Source: Burkholderiaceae bacterium (lineage in GTDB: Bacteria > Pseudomonadota > Gammaproteobacteria > Burkholderiales > Burkholderiaceae). Taken from it: DNA of 7,069 nucleotides. Positions within the stretch are counted from its first letter, which is position 1. Each line of letters opens with the position of its first letter. Below the pieces are notes generated by a model that ran no database searches, had not been told where the DNA came from, and saw only the letters and a program-made list of their open reading frames with translations. The position numbers and the translations under genes are program-made. The stretch is from positions 1-7,069 of the forward strand of contig JAGOCV010000213.1 in assembly GCA_017998575.1 (NCBI GenBank), written 5' to 3'. This document shows positions 6,734-7,069 of this stretch, one piece after another.

Positions 6734-7069
6734 ATGAAAACCGCCGGCCTGATCGGCGGCGTGGCCTGGCCGTCCACGCTGCTCTACTACCGCCTGCTCA
6801 ACGAGCACGTGCAGCGTGCGCTGGGCGGCCTGCATTCGGCGCGCTGCGTGATCAGCAGCCTGGACTTTGCCCCCGTGTACGCCGAGATGGTTGCGGGCGA
6901 CCGCGCCTCGGTTGTGCGCCGCATGGAGGCGGCAGCGCGCGGGCTGCGGGCGGCCGATGCCGAGCTGGTCGCCATCCTGTCCAACACCGGTCATTTCGCG
7001 GCTGACGAGGTGGCCGCCGCCGCCGGTGTGCCATTGGTGCACCTGGTGCGCGAAACCGCCGCCCACATC
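6734..7069 (+). CDS. Aspartate/glutamate racemase family protein (5' part; cut by window edge)
   Basis: The frame runs from the ATG at 6734 to the window end without a stop, giving 112 residues; a full family member is about 230-250. The N-terminus MKTAGLIGGVAWPSTLLYYR, then LNEHVQRALGGLHSARCVISSLDFAPV, matches the Asp/Glu racemase fold as in E. coli YgeA (MKTIGLLGGMSWESTIPYYR..., from memory). ILSNTGHFAADEV at 81-93 corresponds to the first catalytic loop. In canonical members this loop begins with the catalytic Cys of C-N-T; here the residue is S83 (YgeA has Thr). The usual Glu of the WEST motif is Pro (WPST). The second catalytic cysteine lies beyond the window. The family includes racemases of Asp, Glu and related acids, hydantoin racemases and maleate isomerases, so the substrate is open. 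No clear ribosome binding site is seen; the 13-bp gap after the Bug gene suggests translational coupling. Confidence 0.88.
   Translation, partial: MKTAGLIGGVAWPSTLLYYRLLNEHVQRALGGLHSARCVISSLDFAPVYAEMVAGDRASVVRRMEAAARGLRAADAELVAILSNTGHFAADEVAAAAGVPLVHLVRETAAHI

Noticed and set aside
5695..6777. 360-residue - strand frame opposite the Bug receptor
   Set aside because: A shadow frame; the + strand holds a full Bug receptor with signal peptide and ribosome binding site.
1..7069. CRISPR array, IS element, tRNA, rRNA, riboswitch or phage attachment site
   Set aside because: No regularly spaced repeats, transposase-like protein, terminal inverted repeats or tRNA-like cloverleaf were seen on either strand by reading.

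Overview
The window reads as chromosomal DNA of a GC-rich betaproteobacterium, most likely of the Comamonadaceae (Acidovorax/Hydrogenophaga-like). The reasons are a small Trp-rich protein of a type familiar from Burkholderiales, a Bug/TctC-type orphan solute receptor, a c551-like cytochrome, and the order ilvD - lysR - lgt. The genus is an inference. I see no rRNA, tRNA, CRISPR array, insertion sequence, integrase or attachment site.

Layout. Positions 1-239 hold the 3' end of an unrecognised + strand gene, closed by a strong, probably bidirectional hairpin terminator (259-290). Next, on the - strand, is a periplasmic monohaem cytochrome c (309-623). It is divergent from a small Trp-rich membrane protein (747-992, +), which meets ilvD (1003-2709, -) tail to tail with only 10 bp between stop codons. 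A 96-bp control region separates ilvD from a divergent LysR-type regulator (2806-3738, +). The regulator is followed 4 bp later by lgt (3743-4546, +). This stretch (309-4546) is mostly housekeeping: branched-chain amino acid synthesis, lipoprotein maturation and electron transfer.

The right part looks accessory and catabolic. An AraC-family regulator (4559-5641, -) is convergent with lgt and divergent from a Bug/TctC periplasmic binding protein (5701-6720, +). Thirteen bases after that begins an Asp/Glu-racemase-family enzyme (6734 onward, cut by the window edge). The likely logic is that the AraC protein controls a small operon for capture and conversion of an organic or amino acid. No TctA/TctB membrane partners are present in the window.

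No wholly new system is evident. The points most worth a second look are the regulator/receptor/racemase module with an unusual racemase active site, the ilvD-lysR control region with a LysR-like dyad at the expected distance from an ilvD promoter candidate, and the conserved but uncharacterised small Trp-rich protein. No gene-free stretch exceeds 300 bases; the largest are 624-746 and 2710-2805, both described below.
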